Source: Aquimarina algicola (GTDB lineage: Bacteria; Bacteroidota; Bacteroidia; Flavobacteriales; Flavobacteriaceae). From it: a stretch of DNA of 64,000 nucleotides. Location of the stretch: contig NZ_VFWZ01000002.1 of the NCBI RefSeq assembly GCF_006443095.1, positions 1,116,001 to 1,180,000 of the forward strand. The letters run 5' to 3'. The notes beneath the pieces are model-generated. The model was not told the origin of the DNA, made no database searches, and saw nothing but the letters and a program-made list of their open reading frames with translations. Of this stretch, positions 16,895 to 26,728 are shown in pieces (the stretch's first letter is position 1; each line of letters begins with the position of its first letter). The position numbers and the translations under genes were made by a program.

Positions 16895-17836
16895 ATGAAA
16901 AAGTCTATTGCATTTGTTCTAATAGGAATATTGCTTTTCTCTTGTAAACCATATCAAAATACCAAAATAAGAAAGGATCAAATTACGTACGAAGATTTTA
17001 GAATAGATCAGCGTACCTTCCCTACAGATGATGGGATCATAAAATACATCGACAAAGGTAACGGCCCTGCTATTGTACTTTTACATGGTGTGCCTACCTC
17101 TGGATGGTTATACAGAAAAATGATAGATCCTTTAGTAAAAAGTGGTTTTAGAGTTATTGTACCTGATATGCTTGGGTATGGTTCTAGTGATTCTCCCGAA
17201 GGTTTTGAAATTTACACCGCAGAGAATCATGCAAAACGCCTCTTACAATTAATGGAAGGTTTGGGTATAGACACCTGGTCACATGCTATGCATGATGCTG
17301 GAGGGTTATGGACATGGGAGTTGATGAAACTAGCACCCAATAAAATAGAAAAACTCATCGTATTGAATACTATTATTTATGAGGATGGCTTTTATCCTCC
17401 TGTACGTATGAAACCCGGTAAACTTGCAAAAACAGCCATGTGGGCATATAGAAACGGAGTAACCACTAATACTTTGCTTAAAAATTTATTTAAACAAGGA
17501 TTAAAAGAAAATACACTGAATACGATAGATGTTGAAGGATATAAAACTCCATTATTAGAAGGTAAAACAGATGCTATGTATTATTTCTTTAGTCAAACCT
17601 GTAATGAATTACCGGATTATACAGATATTTTTGAAAATATCGATATCCCAGTAACTGTAATTTGGGGGATTCATGATACGATGTTACAATGGCCACCACA
17701 ACAAAGAAGAGCCTCAAACGCATTAAAAGTGAAAGAAGAAGATATTCATTTTATAGACGAAAAACACTTCTTACAAGAAACCAAAGCAAAAGAAATTGTA
17801 TATAAAATAACAGCTTTTCTAAAGAAAAAAGTTTAA
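16895..17836 (+). CDS. Alpha/beta hydrolase lipoprotein, haloalkane dehalogenase/epoxide hydrolase-like
   Basis: A 313-residue protein with signal peptide and lipobox LFSC (Cys17), so probably membrane anchored. The hydrolase core has the oxyanion segment LLHGVPTSGW, the strand-turn DMLGYGSSD and a nucleophile elbow HDAGG, in which the nucleophile is Asp rather than Ser, as in haloalkane dehalogenases and epoxide hydrolases. The catalytic acid is likely Asp in IWGIHDTM and the base His in EKHFLQE. The substrate is not predictable. Monocistronic, convergent with the next gene. Confidence 0.88.
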   Translation: MKKSIAFVLIGILLFSCKPYQNTKIRKDQITYEDFRIDQRTFPTDDGIIKYIDKGNGPAIVLLHGVPTSGWLYRKMIDPLVKSGFRVIVPDMLGYGSSDSPEGFEIYTAENHAKRLLQLMEGLGIDTWSHAMHDAGGLWTWELMKLAPNKIEKLIVLNTIIYEDGFYPPVRMKPGKLAKTAMWAYRNGVTTNTLLKNLFKQGLKENTLNTIDVEGYKTPLLEGKTDAMYYFFSQTCNELPDYTDIFENIDIPVTVIWGIHDTMLQWPPQQRRASNALKVKEEDIHFIDEKHFLQETKAKEIVYKITAFLKKKV

Positions 17837-17850
17837 ACCACTTTTATAAA

Positions 17851-18210
17851 TCAATTCAGAGACAGGTTACGAATCCAGTCTTTTAGTTCAACTCTAAAAA
17901 TAGTTTCGTCAATTAATTGATGAATCTGGTTCAATTCCTTTTGATTTACTGCCAAATCTACTTTGTCTGATGGAGTTCTAAGCAATAAAGAGCGACAATT
18001 TTTGGAGCTATGACATGTACAATGTTTTCTGCATTGAGATTGTATTGTGATGTTACAACATTCTGAAAAGAATTTCAATTCGGTAAGTGTAAGAAGAAAA
18101 CCTGTATCTCTAAAAATGATTTGAATTTTTGGAACTGACATATTCATGTTTTTCTTCCAAAAAAAAGACATCCCAACTTCATTACTGTAAATCTTATCAA
18201 TAGCACTCAT
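17851..18210 (-). CDS. Conserved hypothetical cytosolic protein, Cys-rich
   Basis: A 119-residue protein without signal peptide. It has a cluster of cysteines in the middle (Cys-Cys-x7-Cys-x3-Cys-x-Cys-x5-Cys, about residues 50-72) and a C-terminal helical part. The pattern resembles small uncharacterised flavobacterial proteins that may bind a metal. The function is not known. It is the gene immediately downstream of recJ on the same strand, separated by about 60 bp. Confidence 0.65.
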   Translation of the reverse strand: MSAIDKIYSNEVGMSFFWKKNMNMSVPKIQIIFRDTGFLLTLTELKFFSECCNITIQSQCRKHCTCHSSKNCRSLLLRTPSDKVDLAVNQKELNQIHQLIDETIFRVELKDWIRNLSLN

Positions 18211-18271
18211 CTTGAATTGTATTTAATTCAAAAATAAGAAATTATTTATATTGAATCTAAATAAAAATAGC

Positions 18272-19963
18272 TTAATTAATATCTTTCAGACTTAATTGAA
18301 GGGAAACTTCTCCATTCCATTCATTTTCTTCTATGGTATAAGCGGCTTTAAAATATTGTTTATTCAAAATCAAAGGATATTTTTTACCTAGATTGAACCC
18401 TATTGCGCCTATATTCACTTGATTTTTTATAACCGTACACTTCAGATGTTTTTCATCGGCTCCGACACATTTTCCATATCCCATATCCATTAAGCCTTCA
18501 GTCATAAAAACCGGTTTCATATTCCCTGGGCCAAATGGGGCAAACTGCTTCAAAATCCTATAAAACTTGGGAGTAATCTGCTCCAATTCAATAGGAGTAT
18601 CTATAGCGATCTTAGGAATAAGCATTTTTTGATCTATTGTCAATGAAACTACTTTTTCAAACTTTTGTTTAAATAATTCATAGTTTTCTTCTTGTAGCGT
18701 TAGTCCTGCGGCATATTTATGTCCTCCAAACTGGTCTATATATTCTGTACATGCCTCTAATGCATTATATACATCAAAACCTTTTACCGAACGAGCAGAA
18801 GCAGCTAACTTTTCTCCGCTTTTTGTAAAAACAAGTGTTGGTCTGTAATATGTTTCTGTAAGCCTGGATGCAACAATACCTATTACTCCTTTATGCCAAT
18901 TTTCATTATATACAACAGTAGTATTACGATCTTCTTCATTATTATCAAGAATCTGAGTCAATGCATCTTTAGTAATACTTTGATCTGTGTCTTTTCTGTT
19001 GCTATTATATGCTTCGATCTCTGCCGCATAACTCAATGCTTTCTCATGATTTTCTTCTACTAATAGTTGCACTGCATGTAAACCATGTTTCATCCTACCT
19101 GCTGCATTAATTCTAGGAGCAACGACAAATACCAAATCTGTTATCGTAAGTGCTTTTTTCTTGATTTGAGACAACATAGCAGTAAATCCGGCACGAGGAT
19201 GTGCATTGATAACCTGCAAACCAAAATACGCCAACACTCGATTTTCTCCTGTAATAGGAACGATATCAGCTCCAATAGCTGTAGCAACAAGGTCTAAATA
19301 TGGTAATAAATCTTGTATTGTTTCTCCTCTTTGTTCTGCCAGAGCTTGTATTAACTTAAATCCAACACCACAACCACATAATTCTTTAAACGGGTAATCA
19401 CAATCTGTCCGTTTAGGATCTAAAACAGCTATTGCTTCAGGAATCTTATCACCCGGTCTATGGTGATCACAAATAATAAAATCTATACCCTTAGATTTGG
19501 CATATGCTATTTTATCAACAGCTTTAATTCCACAGTCTAAAGCTATAATTAAAGTAATATCATTATCATGGGCATAATCTATGCCTTGATACGATACCCC
19601 ATACCCTTCTGTATAACGATCAGGTATATAAGTGGCAATTTGTGGAGTTATGGTTTGTAAATATGAGGACATCAATGCTACAGAGGTAGTACCATCTACA
19701 TCATAATCCCCGTAAACCATTATATTTTCTTGTGCTGTAATTGCTTTTTCGATTCGTGATACTGCTTTATCCATATCTTTCATCAAAAAAGGATCATGTA
19801 AATCAGTTAGAGACGGTCTGAAAAATTTTTTTGCTTCTTCAAAAGTGGTAATCCCTCTTTGCACTAATAACGTAGATAGAATTTCGTCTATATTAAGTTC
19901 TTTTGCTAATTTTTTTACAATTGATATATCGGGTTTTGATTGTAATGTCCACCTCATTCGCAT
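18272..19963 (-). CDS. recJ: Single-stranded-DNA-specific exonuclease RecJ
   Basis: A 563-residue DHH-family 5'-3' exonuclease acting in recombination and repair. DHH phosphoesterase motifs are clear: MVYGDYDVDGTTSVAL (motif I), ALDCG (II), ICDHHRPG (III) and PRINAAGRM; the DHHA1 domain has GGHKYAAGL. The start at 19963 gives MRMRWTLQ, the usual RecJ beginning; the upstream in-frame extension to 20065 would add a hydrophobic stretch foreign to RecJ and is rejected. Divergent from the AhpD-like gene. Confidence 0.95.
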   Translation of the reverse strand: MRMRWTLQSKPDISIVKKLAKELNIDEILSTLLVQRGITTFEEAKKFFRPSLTDLHDPFLMKDMDKAVSRIEKAITAQENIMVYGDYDVDGTTSVALMSSYLQTITPQIATYIPDRYTEGYGVSYQGIDYAHDNDITLIIALDCGIKAVDKIAYAKSKGIDFIICDHHRPGDKIPEAIAVLDPKRTDCDYPFKELCGCGVGFKLIQALAEQRGETIQDLLPYLDLVATAIGADIVPITGENRVLAYFGLQVINAHPRAGFTAMLSQIKKKALTITDLVFVVAPRINAAGRMKHGLHAVQLLVEENHEKALSYAAEIEAYNSNRKDTDQSITKDALTQILDNNEEDRNTTVVYNENWHKGVIGIVASRLTETYYRPTLVFTKSGEKLAASARSVKGFDVYNALEACTEYIDQFGGHKYAAGLTLQEENYELFKQKFEKVVSLTIDQKMLIPKIAIDTPIELEQITPKFYRILKQFAPFGPGNMKPVFMTEGLMDMGYGKCVGADEKHLKCTVIKNQVNIGAIGFNLGKKYPLILNKQYFKAAYTIEENEWNGEVSLQLSLKDIN

Positions 19964-20082
19964 AATAAATTCTATAATAAAAAAGCAAAGTACAAAAAAC
20001 ATTACGACCCCTATAAATATGAGATTAGTTTTTGTATTTTGCTCCGACAAATGATACAAAATCAATTAAAATAAAAATATTT

Positions 20083-20673
20083 ATGCCATTAGTTACACCA
20101 CTTCCTGCAGATCACGATCCTGAAACAAGAGAGCTTGCAGATTTTTTTAATGAAACATTAGGTTTTTGTCCTAATTCGGTATTAACCATGCAAAGAAGGC
20201 CTGCTATTTCAAAAGCATTTATAAACCTCAACAAAGCTGTAATGGCAAACGAAGGCAGGGTTACCTCTGCTTTAAAACGTATGATCGCATGGGTAAGCAG
20301 TAATGCGACGGGTTGTCGTTATTGTCAGGCGCATGCTATTCGTGCCGCAGAGCGATATGGCGCAGAACAAGAACAACTAGATAATATATGGGAATATAAA
20401 ACGCATCCTGCTTTTAGTGATGCAGAAAGAGCTGCTCTAGACTTTTCACTAGCTGCTTCTGCCGTTCCAAATGCAGTAAATGATGAGATTAAAGAAGAGC
20501 TTTATAAATACTGGGATGAAGGAGAAATTGTTGAGATGCTTGGTGTTATTTCTCTTTTTGGATATCTCAATCGTTGGAACGATTCTATGGGAACTATTGT
20601 AGAAGAAGGCGCTATTGAGTCTGGCGAAAAATATCTTGGGAAACACGGATGGGAAAAAGGAAAACATCAATAA
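20083..20673 (+). CDS. Carboxymuconolactone decarboxylase/AhpD-like protein
   Basis: A 196-residue helical protein of the AhpD superfamily. The signature Cys pair with downstream His is present as CRYCQAHAIRA, the redox and proton-relay site. It is likely a peroxidase-related or disulfide-reductase-like enzyme. The ATG at 20083 gives the family-like N terminus MPLVTPLPADHD; an in-frame start at 20032 is not supported. A terminator follows. Confidence 0.9.
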   Translation: MPLVTPLPADHDPETRELADFFNETLGFCPNSVLTMQRRPAISKAFINLNKAVMANEGRVTSALKRMIAWVSSNATGCRYCQAHAIRAAERYGAEQEQLDNIWEYKTHPAFSDAERAALDFSLAASAVPNAVNDEIKEELYKYWDEGEIVEMLGVISLFGYLNRWNDSMGTIVEEGAIESGEKYLGKHGWEKGKHQ

Positions 20674-20696
20674 TCCCAAATTTTCTAAAAAAGTAT

Positions 20697-20733
20697 AAAA
20701 AAGTCTGCTATTAATAAAACAGCAGACTTTTTA
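20697..20733. terminator. Bidirectional terminator
   Basis: AAGTCTGCT (20701-20709) pairs with AGCAGACTT (20721-20729); flanked by A-run on the left and T-run on the right, so it can serve both convergent genes. Confidence 0.88.
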
Positions 20734-20756
20734 TATGATTATATAATCAACCTTAC

Positions 20757-21452
20757 CTATCTTTTCAAGTAATATCGATAACTCTTATATAATAGATAGA
20801 TCGTAAAAACAAGAATGAGTATTGCCCACATCCAATACGTTCCGGGGAGATGTGCTGCTATCATTTGTGTATCAGAATATTGAATTTGCCCATCTCTTTC
20901 AAATTGTTTTGTAAACAAATATCCTGTTTGCAAATAGGTACTTAGTACACATTGAGTTCCCAAAAATAGTAATGTAAATGATTTTAGCTTTTGCATTTTT
21001 AGAATAGCAATAAAAAATAAAATGATTACAAAGAGACTTAATACGATTAGTGCAATTAGGGATTTTATCCAAATACATAACGAGATTACCATAATCATGA
21101 TAAGGATCCATAATGTTATCTTGGTACTATTGTTATGCTTTGATGATGTAATGAGAATTGCTCCAGCAATAGCAGGCCCCAACAATCCACCCGCAGCAGT
21201 AAGACTTCTGGCAAAAGGATATGGCAAATAACTTGATGAAACATCAGAAACAGCAACTCCTCCTCCATTTTCATAAATCTCCAGATATAAAAACTTACCT
21301 CCTACCAGCAATGCCGTCAATCCATGTCCCATTTCATGAAACCAAGTTCCTAAGAGCATCAAAGGATATTGAATAATACCAAAATAAGGCAATTGCCACA
21401 ATAGAAAAACAAGTATGCTGATTCCTACAACAGCAAAAAATGAGTTTCTCAT
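20757..21452 (-). CDS. M50-family membrane metallopeptidase
   Basis: A 231-residue multi-pass membrane protein. The zinc-binding motif HEMGH is in TWFHEMGHGLTALLVGG (about residues 40), immediately after the first helix, as in site-2-protease-related M50B peptidases. Five or six hydrophobic segments follow. It could cleave membrane proteins or be a non-proteolytic relative. Monocistronic; convergent with the AhpD-like gene. Confidence 0.85.
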   Translation of the reverse strand: MRNSFFAVVGISILVFLLWQLPYFGIIQYPLMLLGTWFHEMGHGLTALLVGGKFLYLEIYENGGGVAVSDVSSSYLPYPFARSLTAAGGLLGPAIAGAILITSSKHNNSTKITLWILIMIMVISLCIWIKSLIALIVLSLFVIILFFIAILKMQKLKSFTLLFLGTQCVLSTYLQTGYLFTKQFERDGQIQYSDTQMIAAHLPGTYWMWAILILVFTIYLLYKSYRYYLKR

Positions 21453-21519
21453 TACTATTTTTTAAGATGTTACTTTTTTATAGCTAAACAGGCTTACTGC
21501 CTCAAAAAATATAATTCAA

Positions 21520-21861
21520 TTATTTCTCAACAAGTGCATTACCCTGAAAAACGATGGCATCCCAACCTGTATTCATAAAATTACGAATGTTTTGGTGATC
21601 AATACCATTTGGATGATCTAATACACTTTGATAATATTCTCCAAAACACAATAATGTTTCTTCTTTTGTTAATTTTTGAGCTTTGGCAAAAGAAAATAAC
21701 TTACATGATCCTGAGTTTTCGCCAGCATTATTTTTTTGAGTACCATTTGTAAAAGCCGTGGGACTAAATATATAGTTAGCATCTATTATGCTTATAACTT
21801 CTTGAAACGATATTGTATCAGGATGTTGATGTAGTTTTTCTAAAAATGTATTGATTGTCAT
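21520..21861 (-). CDS. HopJ type III effector family protein
   Basis: A 113-residue cytosolic protein matching the HopJ family: MTINTFLEKLHQHPDTISF, then ANYIFSPTAFTNG and the central LFSFAKAQKLTKEETL. Despite the name, this family is widespread in bacteria without type III secretion, and its role is unknown. I use the ATG at 21861; the in-frame extension to 21969 would run into the next gene and gives no family sequence. It follows the uracil-DNA glycosylase gene by 29 bp. Confidence 0.88.
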   Translation of the reverse strand: MTINTFLEKLHQHPDTISFQEVISIIDANYIFSPTAFTNGTQKNNAGENSGSCKLFSFAKAQKLTKEETLLCFGEYYQSVLDHPNGIDHQNIRNFMNTGWDAIVFQGNALVEK

Positions 21862-21890
21862 TATCAAAATTTTAAAATTGTATTCTATTT

Positions 21891-22466
21891 TTAATCCAGT
21901 ACCGATTTTACGACTGTTCGTAGTACAGGAATAACCTGTGCTTCGTACCATGGGTTTTTGGCAAGCCAAAAGCGATTTCTAGGCGAGGGATGTGGTATAG
22001 GAAAATATTTAGGCAAAAACTCTTCGTAAGCATTCACAGTATCTGTAAGGTTCTTTTTTGCTTTTTCTTTGAGATAGTACTTTTGGGCGTATTGACCAAT
22101 TAAAATCATTAATTCTATTTTGGGCATTTGTTCAAACAATTGATCATGCCACAAAGGAGCACATTCTGGCCTAGGAGGTAGATCACCGCTTTTTCCTTTT
22201 CCGGGATAGCAAAACCCCATCGGTACTATTGCAATTTTAGTAGTATCATAAAATGTGTTATCAGAAATATCAAGCCATTTTCTAAGTTGTTTTCCGCTTG
22301 CATCATCCCAAGGAATTCCAGAAGCATGAACCTTGGTTCCGGGTGCTTGACCAATAATTACAATTTTAGCTTTTGGATGCCCCGTGACTACAGGTCTTGG
22401 CCCCAGAGGCAAATGAGACTTACAAACCTCGCATGCTTCAATATTTGATAATAATGTATCGATCAT
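21891..22466 (-). CDS. Uracil-DNA glycosylase family protein
   Basis: A 191-residue protein of the UDG superfamily. Motif A is GQAPGTKVHASGIPWDDASG, motif B is IPHPSPRNRFW, and Trp/His residues align with catalytic positions. Only one CxxC pair is present (CEVCKSH), so the [4Fe-4S] cluster of family 4 enzymes is probably missing. It likely removes uracil or a damaged base from DNA, though some members of this type have other or no activity. The start overlaps the stop of rsmI by 4 bases. Confidence 0.88.
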   Translation of the reverse strand: MIDTLLSNIEACEVCKSHLPLGPRPVVTGHPKAKIVIIGQAPGTKVHASGIPWDDASGKQLRKWLDISDNTFYDTTKIAIVPMGFCYPGKGKSGDLPPRPECAPLWHDQLFEQMPKIELMILIGQYAQKYYLKEKAKKNLTDTVNAYEEFLPKYFPIPHPSPRNRFWLAKNPWYEAQVIPVLRTVVKSVLD

Positions 22467-23137
22467 TTTTTATTTCCTTCTACGATAACAACAATTTCTC
22501 CTTTGGGAGATTTTGCTTCAAAATGTTCTAAGACGTCCTGTACAGAACCTCGAATCGTCTCTTCATGTAATTTACTTAATTCTCTTGAAACCGAAACCTG
22601 ACGATCTTTACCAAAATATTCAGAAAAATTATTCAGTGTTTTGACAAGTTTATGCGGAGATTCGTAAAAAATCATAGTTCTAGTTTCTTCTGCCAGAAAC
22701 TTTAGTCGTGTTTGTCGCCCTTTTTTTACTGGCAAAAACCCTTCAAAAACAAATTTATCATTCGGTAACCCACTATTTACCAAAGCTGGAACAAAAGCTG
22801 TTGCTCCCGGTAAACATTCTATTTCGATATGATGAAGAATACATGCTCTAGACAATAAAAACCCCGGATCGCTAATTGCGGGAGTTCCTGCATCACTTAT
22901 TAATGCTATAACTTCTCCACTTTGCAGCTTTTGAATGATTCTATTTACAGTTTTATGCTCATTATGCATATGATGACTTTGCATAGGAGTAGAAATCTCG
23001 AAATGCTTTAATAATTTACCACTTGTTCTGGTATCTTCTGCTAAGATAAGATCTACCTCTTTGAGCACTCTAATCGCTCTAAAAGTCATATCTTCTAGAT
23101 TACCAATGGGCGTAGGAACTATAAATAACTTTGACAT
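22463..23137 (-). CDS. rsmI: 16S rRNA (cytidine-1402-2'-O)-methyltransferase
   Basis: A 224-residue SAM-dependent methyltransferase (tetrapyrrole-methylase fold) that 2'-O-methylates C1402 of 16S rRNA. Diagnostic features: VPTPIGNLEDMTFRAIR at the N terminus, EDTRTSGKLL, and SDAGTPAISDPG. Length matches the shorter form of RsmI lacking the C-terminal extension. It overlaps the DoxX-like gene upstream by 1 base and the UDG-family gene downstream by 4, forming an operon. Confidence 0.95.
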   Translation of the reverse strand: MSKLFIVPTPIGNLEDMTFRAIRVLKEVDLILAEDTRTSGKLLKHFEISTPMQSHHMHNEHKTVNRIIQKLQSGEVIALISDAGTPAISDPGFLLSRACILHHIEIECLPGATAFVPALVNSGLPNDKFVFEGFLPVKKGRQTRLKFLAEETRTMIFYESPHKLVKTLNNFSEYFGKDRQVSVSRELSKLHEETIRGSVQDVLEHFEAKSPKGEIVVIVEGNKK

Positions 23138-23481
23138 TAAGGTCGTACTTTTTTCCCAACTGTATAAGAAACAGCCAGAAGGATAATTGCATAAACTGAT
23201 AAACCAACAGGATGACCTGCATAATAATGTGCCAAGCTTGCTAATACCAAATCAAAAAAGAAACCTGCATATGCCCATTCTTTCATCCATTTTACTTTGT
23301 TGGTGAGAATTGCAATAACCCCTAACATTTTGGCTATTGCCAATGGAACTACAATATAAGTTGGGTAATTAAAACTTTCGAAAAAGCCTTTTATCATTTC
23401 TGTTTTGAAGACATACATCTGAGCAGAATACAACATAATACAGCATAATGCTACTGTTGAAATCCAATATACAATTTTCAT
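23137..23481 (-). CDS. DoxX-family membrane protein
   Basis: A 114-residue protein with four membrane helices in the DoxX/DoxD pattern; the LAIAKMLGVIAIL block and short loop residues (WMKEWAYAGF) are family-like. Function undefined; DoxX-like proteins are often associated with redox or stress. Its stop overlaps the start of rsmI by 1 base. Confidence 0.82.
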   Translation of the reverse strand: MKIVYWISTVALCCIMLYSAQMYVFKTEMIKGFFESFNYPTYIVVPLAIAKMLGVIAILTNKVKWMKEWAYAGFFFDLVLASLAHYYAGHPVGLSVYAIILLAVSYTVGKKVRP

Positions 23482-23499
23482 AAAAAAAGGATTCAGAAT

Positions 23500-24264
23500 T
23501 TAATATTCATATTTACTGAGTACAATATTCATAAACCGTTCTGCATATTCATCTTTTCCTTCCCAATGATTATAATCCGGTTTAATCATTGTATTGATAA
23601 AAGTCTCTGCTTCGGTTTTACTATCTATTGTTCCTAGTTGTGATAAAACACGATTATAGTCAGAAGGGTTGCCATCAAAAAGATTTTTGATAAATGCTAA
23701 TCGATCATTAAGCCCAATATGTATTTCTTTTTTTAACTGATCATTTAGTGATCTGGGCTTATCATCAGCTTCTGGATTTACAGCAGCTTTAGGATGTTGT
23801 ATACTTTTTGAAACAGGTTGTTCTTCTTTGGATACAGAAGCAGGTACAAATAAATCTTCTGTCACTCTAGCATTTACTTCTTCTATAATAATTTCGGGTT
23901 TCTGTTCGATTGTAGTTGTTTCTACCTCTTTTTTACTTTCTTTTTCTTCTAGAGGTATTGATACTGGCGTAACAGGAGCAATCTCTTTTGGTACAATTGG
24001 AACAACAGGCTTTGGTTCGGCAACAGGTTGTTCTTTTTGCCCTATTTCTTTTACGTCTTCTACTTCATTTGTCTCTAGCGCAGATTTTATCTGCCCTATA
24101 GTAGGTTGTGGACCGGCAAAATGAGCTTCAGAAAAAGTTAGAATAGTAAGTTTTTCATACAACTGTCTTGCCTCTTCTTGTAATTGAGGTAAAGTAGACT
24201 TATCATTCAGTCTTAATATTCTATGGGCAATACTTATAAGTTCTGCTTCAAGTTTCTTCTTCAT
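23500..24264 (-). CDS. Conserved hypothetical protein of Bacteroidota
   Basis: A 254-residue cytosolic protein. The N-terminal helix (residues 1-50) is followed by a long Glu/Pro/Val-rich disordered linker (about 65-160). The C-terminal helical domain (about 175-254) has LNDRLAFIKNLFDG and a FINTMIKPDYNHW motif. Such proteins are common, uncharacterised single-copy genes in flavobacteria. It heads an operon-like group with the DoxX gene 18 bp downstream and is divergent from tdk. Confidence 0.82.
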   Translation of the reverse strand: MKKKLEAELISIAHRILRLNDKSTLPQLQEEARQLYEKLTILTFSEAHFAGPQPTIGQIKSALETNEVEDVKEIGQKEQPVAEPKPVVPIVPKEIAPVTPVSIPLEEKESKKEVETTTIEQKPEIIIEEVNARVTEDLFVPASVSKEEQPVSKSIQHPKAAVNPEADDKPRSLNDQLKKEIHIGLNDRLAFIKNLFDGNPSDYNRVLSQLGTIDSKTEAETFINTMIKPDYNHWEGKDEYAERFMNIVLSKYEY

Positions 24265-24369
24265 AACTTTCTTATTCGTTTATAATACTGCTTGTTGTTT
24301 TTTAATAAATTTACCTCATCTTTTAAAGTAAGAAAAAGGGATTTTTTAATTGATTCTGAAAAGTACAAA

Positions 24370-25017
24370 ATGTTTCTCGAAAATACAGTAAATCATAAAG
24401 AGCAATTTGGATGGATAGAAGTAATATGCGGTTCTATGTTTTCGGGTAAGACTGAAGAATTGATCCGTAGATTAAAACGAGCTCAATTTGCTAAACAAAA
24501 AGTTGAAATTTTTAAACCTGCAATAGATGTGAGATATGATGATGAAATGGTCGTCTCTCACGATTCAAATGAGATTCGTTCTACTCCTGTTCCTGCTGCT
24601 GCCAATATTAGAATATTAGCAGATACATGTGATGTTATAGGTATAGATGAAGCTCAGTTTTTTGATGATGAGATTGTGGCTGTTTGCAATGATTTGGCCA
24701 ACAAAGGGATTCGCGTTATTGTTGCCGGTTTAGATATGGATTTCAAAGGTAACCCTTTTGGACCGATGCCGGCACTTATGGCTACTGCAGAATATGTAAC
24801 CAAAGTTCATGCAGTTTGCACACGTACAGGAAACCTTGCTCAATACAGCTATCGCAAATCCAGAAAAGATGATTTGGTATTATTGGGTGAAACCGATGAG
24901 TATGAACCTCTAAGTCGTGCTGCTTATTATAAGGCTATGCTCAAAGAAAAAGTAAAAGATATCAAGGTAAAAGATCCTAAAGAAATATCAAAAAAAGAAA
25001 ATAAAGCTAATGAGTAG
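24370..25017 (+). CDS. tdk: Thymidine kinase
   Basis: A 215-residue type II (TK1-like) thymidine kinase of the pyrimidine salvage pathway. The P-loop is [14 protein letters not shown]; the Walker B-like site is IDEAQFF. In the lasso/zinc region only one cysteine is visible ([19 protein letters not shown]), so the four-Cys zinc site of many TK1 enzymes is largely missing, as in other Bacteroidota. I take the ATG at 24370; a TTG at 24292 is in frame but gives a non-family N terminus. Its end overlaps alr by 8 bases. Confidence 0.94.
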   Translation: MFLENTVNHKEQFGWIEVICGSMFSGKTEELIRRLKRAQFAKQKVEIFKPAIDVRYDDEMVVSHDSNEIRSTPVPAAANIRILADTCDVIGIDEAQFFDDEIVAVCNDLANKGIRVIVAGLDMDFKGNPFGPMPALMATAEYVTKVHAVCTRTGNLAQYSYRKSRKDDLVLLGETDEYEPLSRAAYYKAMLKEKVKDIKVKDPKEISKKENKANE

Positions 25018-26122
25018 TGTACAGGAAACAGTCCTTGAAATTAATCTAAATCATCTTACCCATAATTTTGAATATCTAAAAAGTAAAGTTGACCCCAAAG
25101 TTAAAATGCTTGCTGTAGTAAAAGCATCCGGATACGGAAGTGATGCTGTAATTATTGCCAAACATCTCGAAAAGCTAAAGGTCGATTATCTTGCTGTTGC
25201 TTACGCAGCAGAAGGCATCACACTTCGCAAAGCAGGAATAAAAACCCCTGTTTTAGTGCTACATCCGCAGCCGGTAAATTTTTCTAAAATAATAGAATAT
25301 CATTTAACCCCTAGCATATATAGTATAAGAACACTTCATGAATTTATCTCATCAGTAACGTTAGCAAAACAACAACAATATCCTGTTCATTTAAAAATGA
25401 ACTCTGGTTTAAACCGCATTGGTTTCGGAAAAAATAATCTTGAAACATTAATAAAAACAATAAAAGCAACTCCGGCGATCAAGGTAGAAGCTTTGTTATC
25501 TCATCTGGCTGCGAGCGAAGATAATTTGGAGAAAGAATTTACTTTCGACCAAATTAAAGTATTCAAAGAATTGGCAAACCAAATCATCAATTCAATTGGC
25601 TACACCCCTATTTTGCACCAATCTAATACATCAGGAATTCTTAATTATCCAGAGGCTCATTTTGATATGGTACGTAGTGGGATAGGGTTATATGGATATG
25701 GTAATGATGCAAAATTTGACCAACATTTGAAACCAATTGCTAGCTTAAAATCTGTAATATCACAAATTCACGAATTGCAAAAGGGTGAATCTGTAGGATA
25801 TAATAGAGCCTTTATAGCCAAAGAATTTACAAGAAAAGCAACCATACCCATTGGTCATGCCGATGGTATTAGCAGACAATACGGTAACAAAAATGGTTTT
25901 GTGATCATAAATAATAAAAAAGCTTATATCGTAGGTAATGTTTGTATGGATATGATTATGGTAGATATAACTACCATTGATTGTCAAGAAGGAGACGAAG
26001 TTATTTTTTTTGATCCAAAACACAGTGCTGCACAAGTTGCAGAATACTCAGGTACAATTTCTTATGAGCTACTTACTGCTATTTCTCCAAGGGTAAAACG
26101 TTTGGTAATCGAGGATAATTGA
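25010..26122 (+). CDS. alr: Alanine racemase
   Basis: A 370-residue PLP enzyme that makes D-alanine for peptidoglycan. The PLP lysine is in [12 protein letters not shown]; the second-site Tyr is in VGYNRAF, and the [11 protein letters not shown] and CMDMIMVD motifs are typical. Note the PLP site reads KASGYG instead of the commoner KANAYG. It overlaps tdk by 8 bases and is thus translationally coupled. Confidence 0.96.
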   Translation: MSSVQETVLEINLNHLTHNFEYLKSKVDPKVKMLAVVKASGYGSDAVIIAKHLEKLKVDYLAVAYAAEGITLRKAGIKTPVLVLHPQPVNFSKIIEYHLTPSIYSIRTLHEFISSVTLAKQQQYPVHLKMNSGLNRIGFGKNNLETLIKTIKATPAIKVEALLSHLAASEDNLEKEFTFDQIKVFKELANQIINSIGYTPILHQSNTSGILNYPEAHFDMVRSGIGLYGYGNDAKFDQHLKPIASLKSVISQIHELQKGESVGYNRAFIAKEFTRKATIPIGHADGISRQYGNKNGFVIINNKKAYIVGNVCMDMIMVDITTIDCQEGDEVIFFDPKHSAAQVAEYSGTISYELLTAISPRVKRLVIEDN

Positions 26123-26225
26123 TTTTCATCGAAAAAGTTAAAATTTTACGAGATCAAAACACAATACATATAGTAGTTTTTTTGTTAAATTAGTAAACGA
26201 CTAATCACCTAAAAACGTATTTAAT

Positions 26226-26639
26226 ATGGGATTTCTAAAAGATTTTAAGTCCTTTCTCTTGAAAGGCGACATTGTAAATTTGGCTACTGCAGTAATTGTA
26301 GGTGGAGCTTTCGGAAAAATTGTAACTTCATTTACCAATGATGTATTAATGCCTCCTATTGGCTTACTTTTGGGAGACGTAAATTTTACTGAATTAAAGT
26401 TCTTACTCACAGAAGCATCTGTAAATGAAGCAGGAGAAGCAATACCACCGGTAAGTATAAATTATGGATCATTTGTCCAGACAGTAATTGATTTTATTAT
26501 CATAGGATTCTGTATTTTTATGGTATTAAAAGCATATGAAAAATCTCAGAAAAAAGAAGAACCCGCACCAGCAGCACCAGCAGGTCCTACACAAGAAGAA
26601 TTACTTGCAGAGATTAGAGATTTGCTTAAGAATAAATAA
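26226..26639 (+). CDS. mscL: Large-conductance mechanosensitive channel
   Basis: A 137-residue inner-membrane channel that opens on hypo-osmotic shock. The N-terminal helix and TM1 (FLKDFKSFLLKGDIVNLATA, then VIVGGAFGKIV) and TM2 (FVQTVIDFIIIGFCIFMVL) are typical, followed by a Pro/Ala linker and the C-terminal bundle helix. Monocistronic with its own terminator. Confidence 0.97.
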   Translation: MGFLKDFKSFLLKGDIVNLATAVIVGGAFGKIVTSFTNDVLMPPIGLLLGDVNFTELKFLLTEASVNEAGEAIPPVSINYGSFVQTVIDFIIIGFCIFMVLKAYEKSQKKEEPAPAAPAGPTQEELLAEIRDLLKNK

Positions 26640-26696
26640 TCTCTAATACACAAGAGCATTTATCTATAGCTACCGCTATACTACATATTCTAACTA

Positions 26697-26728
26697 AACC
26701 GCTTGAAAAATTCAAGCGGTTCTTTTTT
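26697..26728 (+). terminator. Rho-independent terminator after mscL
   Basis: AACCGCTTGAA-AAA-TTCAAGCGGTT stem-loop (26697-26721) followed by CTTTTTT. Confidence 0.9.

Noticed and set aside
18272..20065. Longer RecJ start at 20065
   Set aside because: The added 34 residues are hydrophobic and not found in RecJ; the ATG at 19963 gives the family N terminus.
23828..24124. Forward-strand frame of 98 codons inside the hypothetical gene at 23500
   Set aside because: Antisense to the Glu/Pro/Val-rich linker, low-complexity Ser/Thr/Gly product.
24292..24370. TTG start 26 codons upstream for thymidine kinase
   Set aside because: TTG start with non-conserved sequence; ATG at 24370 fits the family length.
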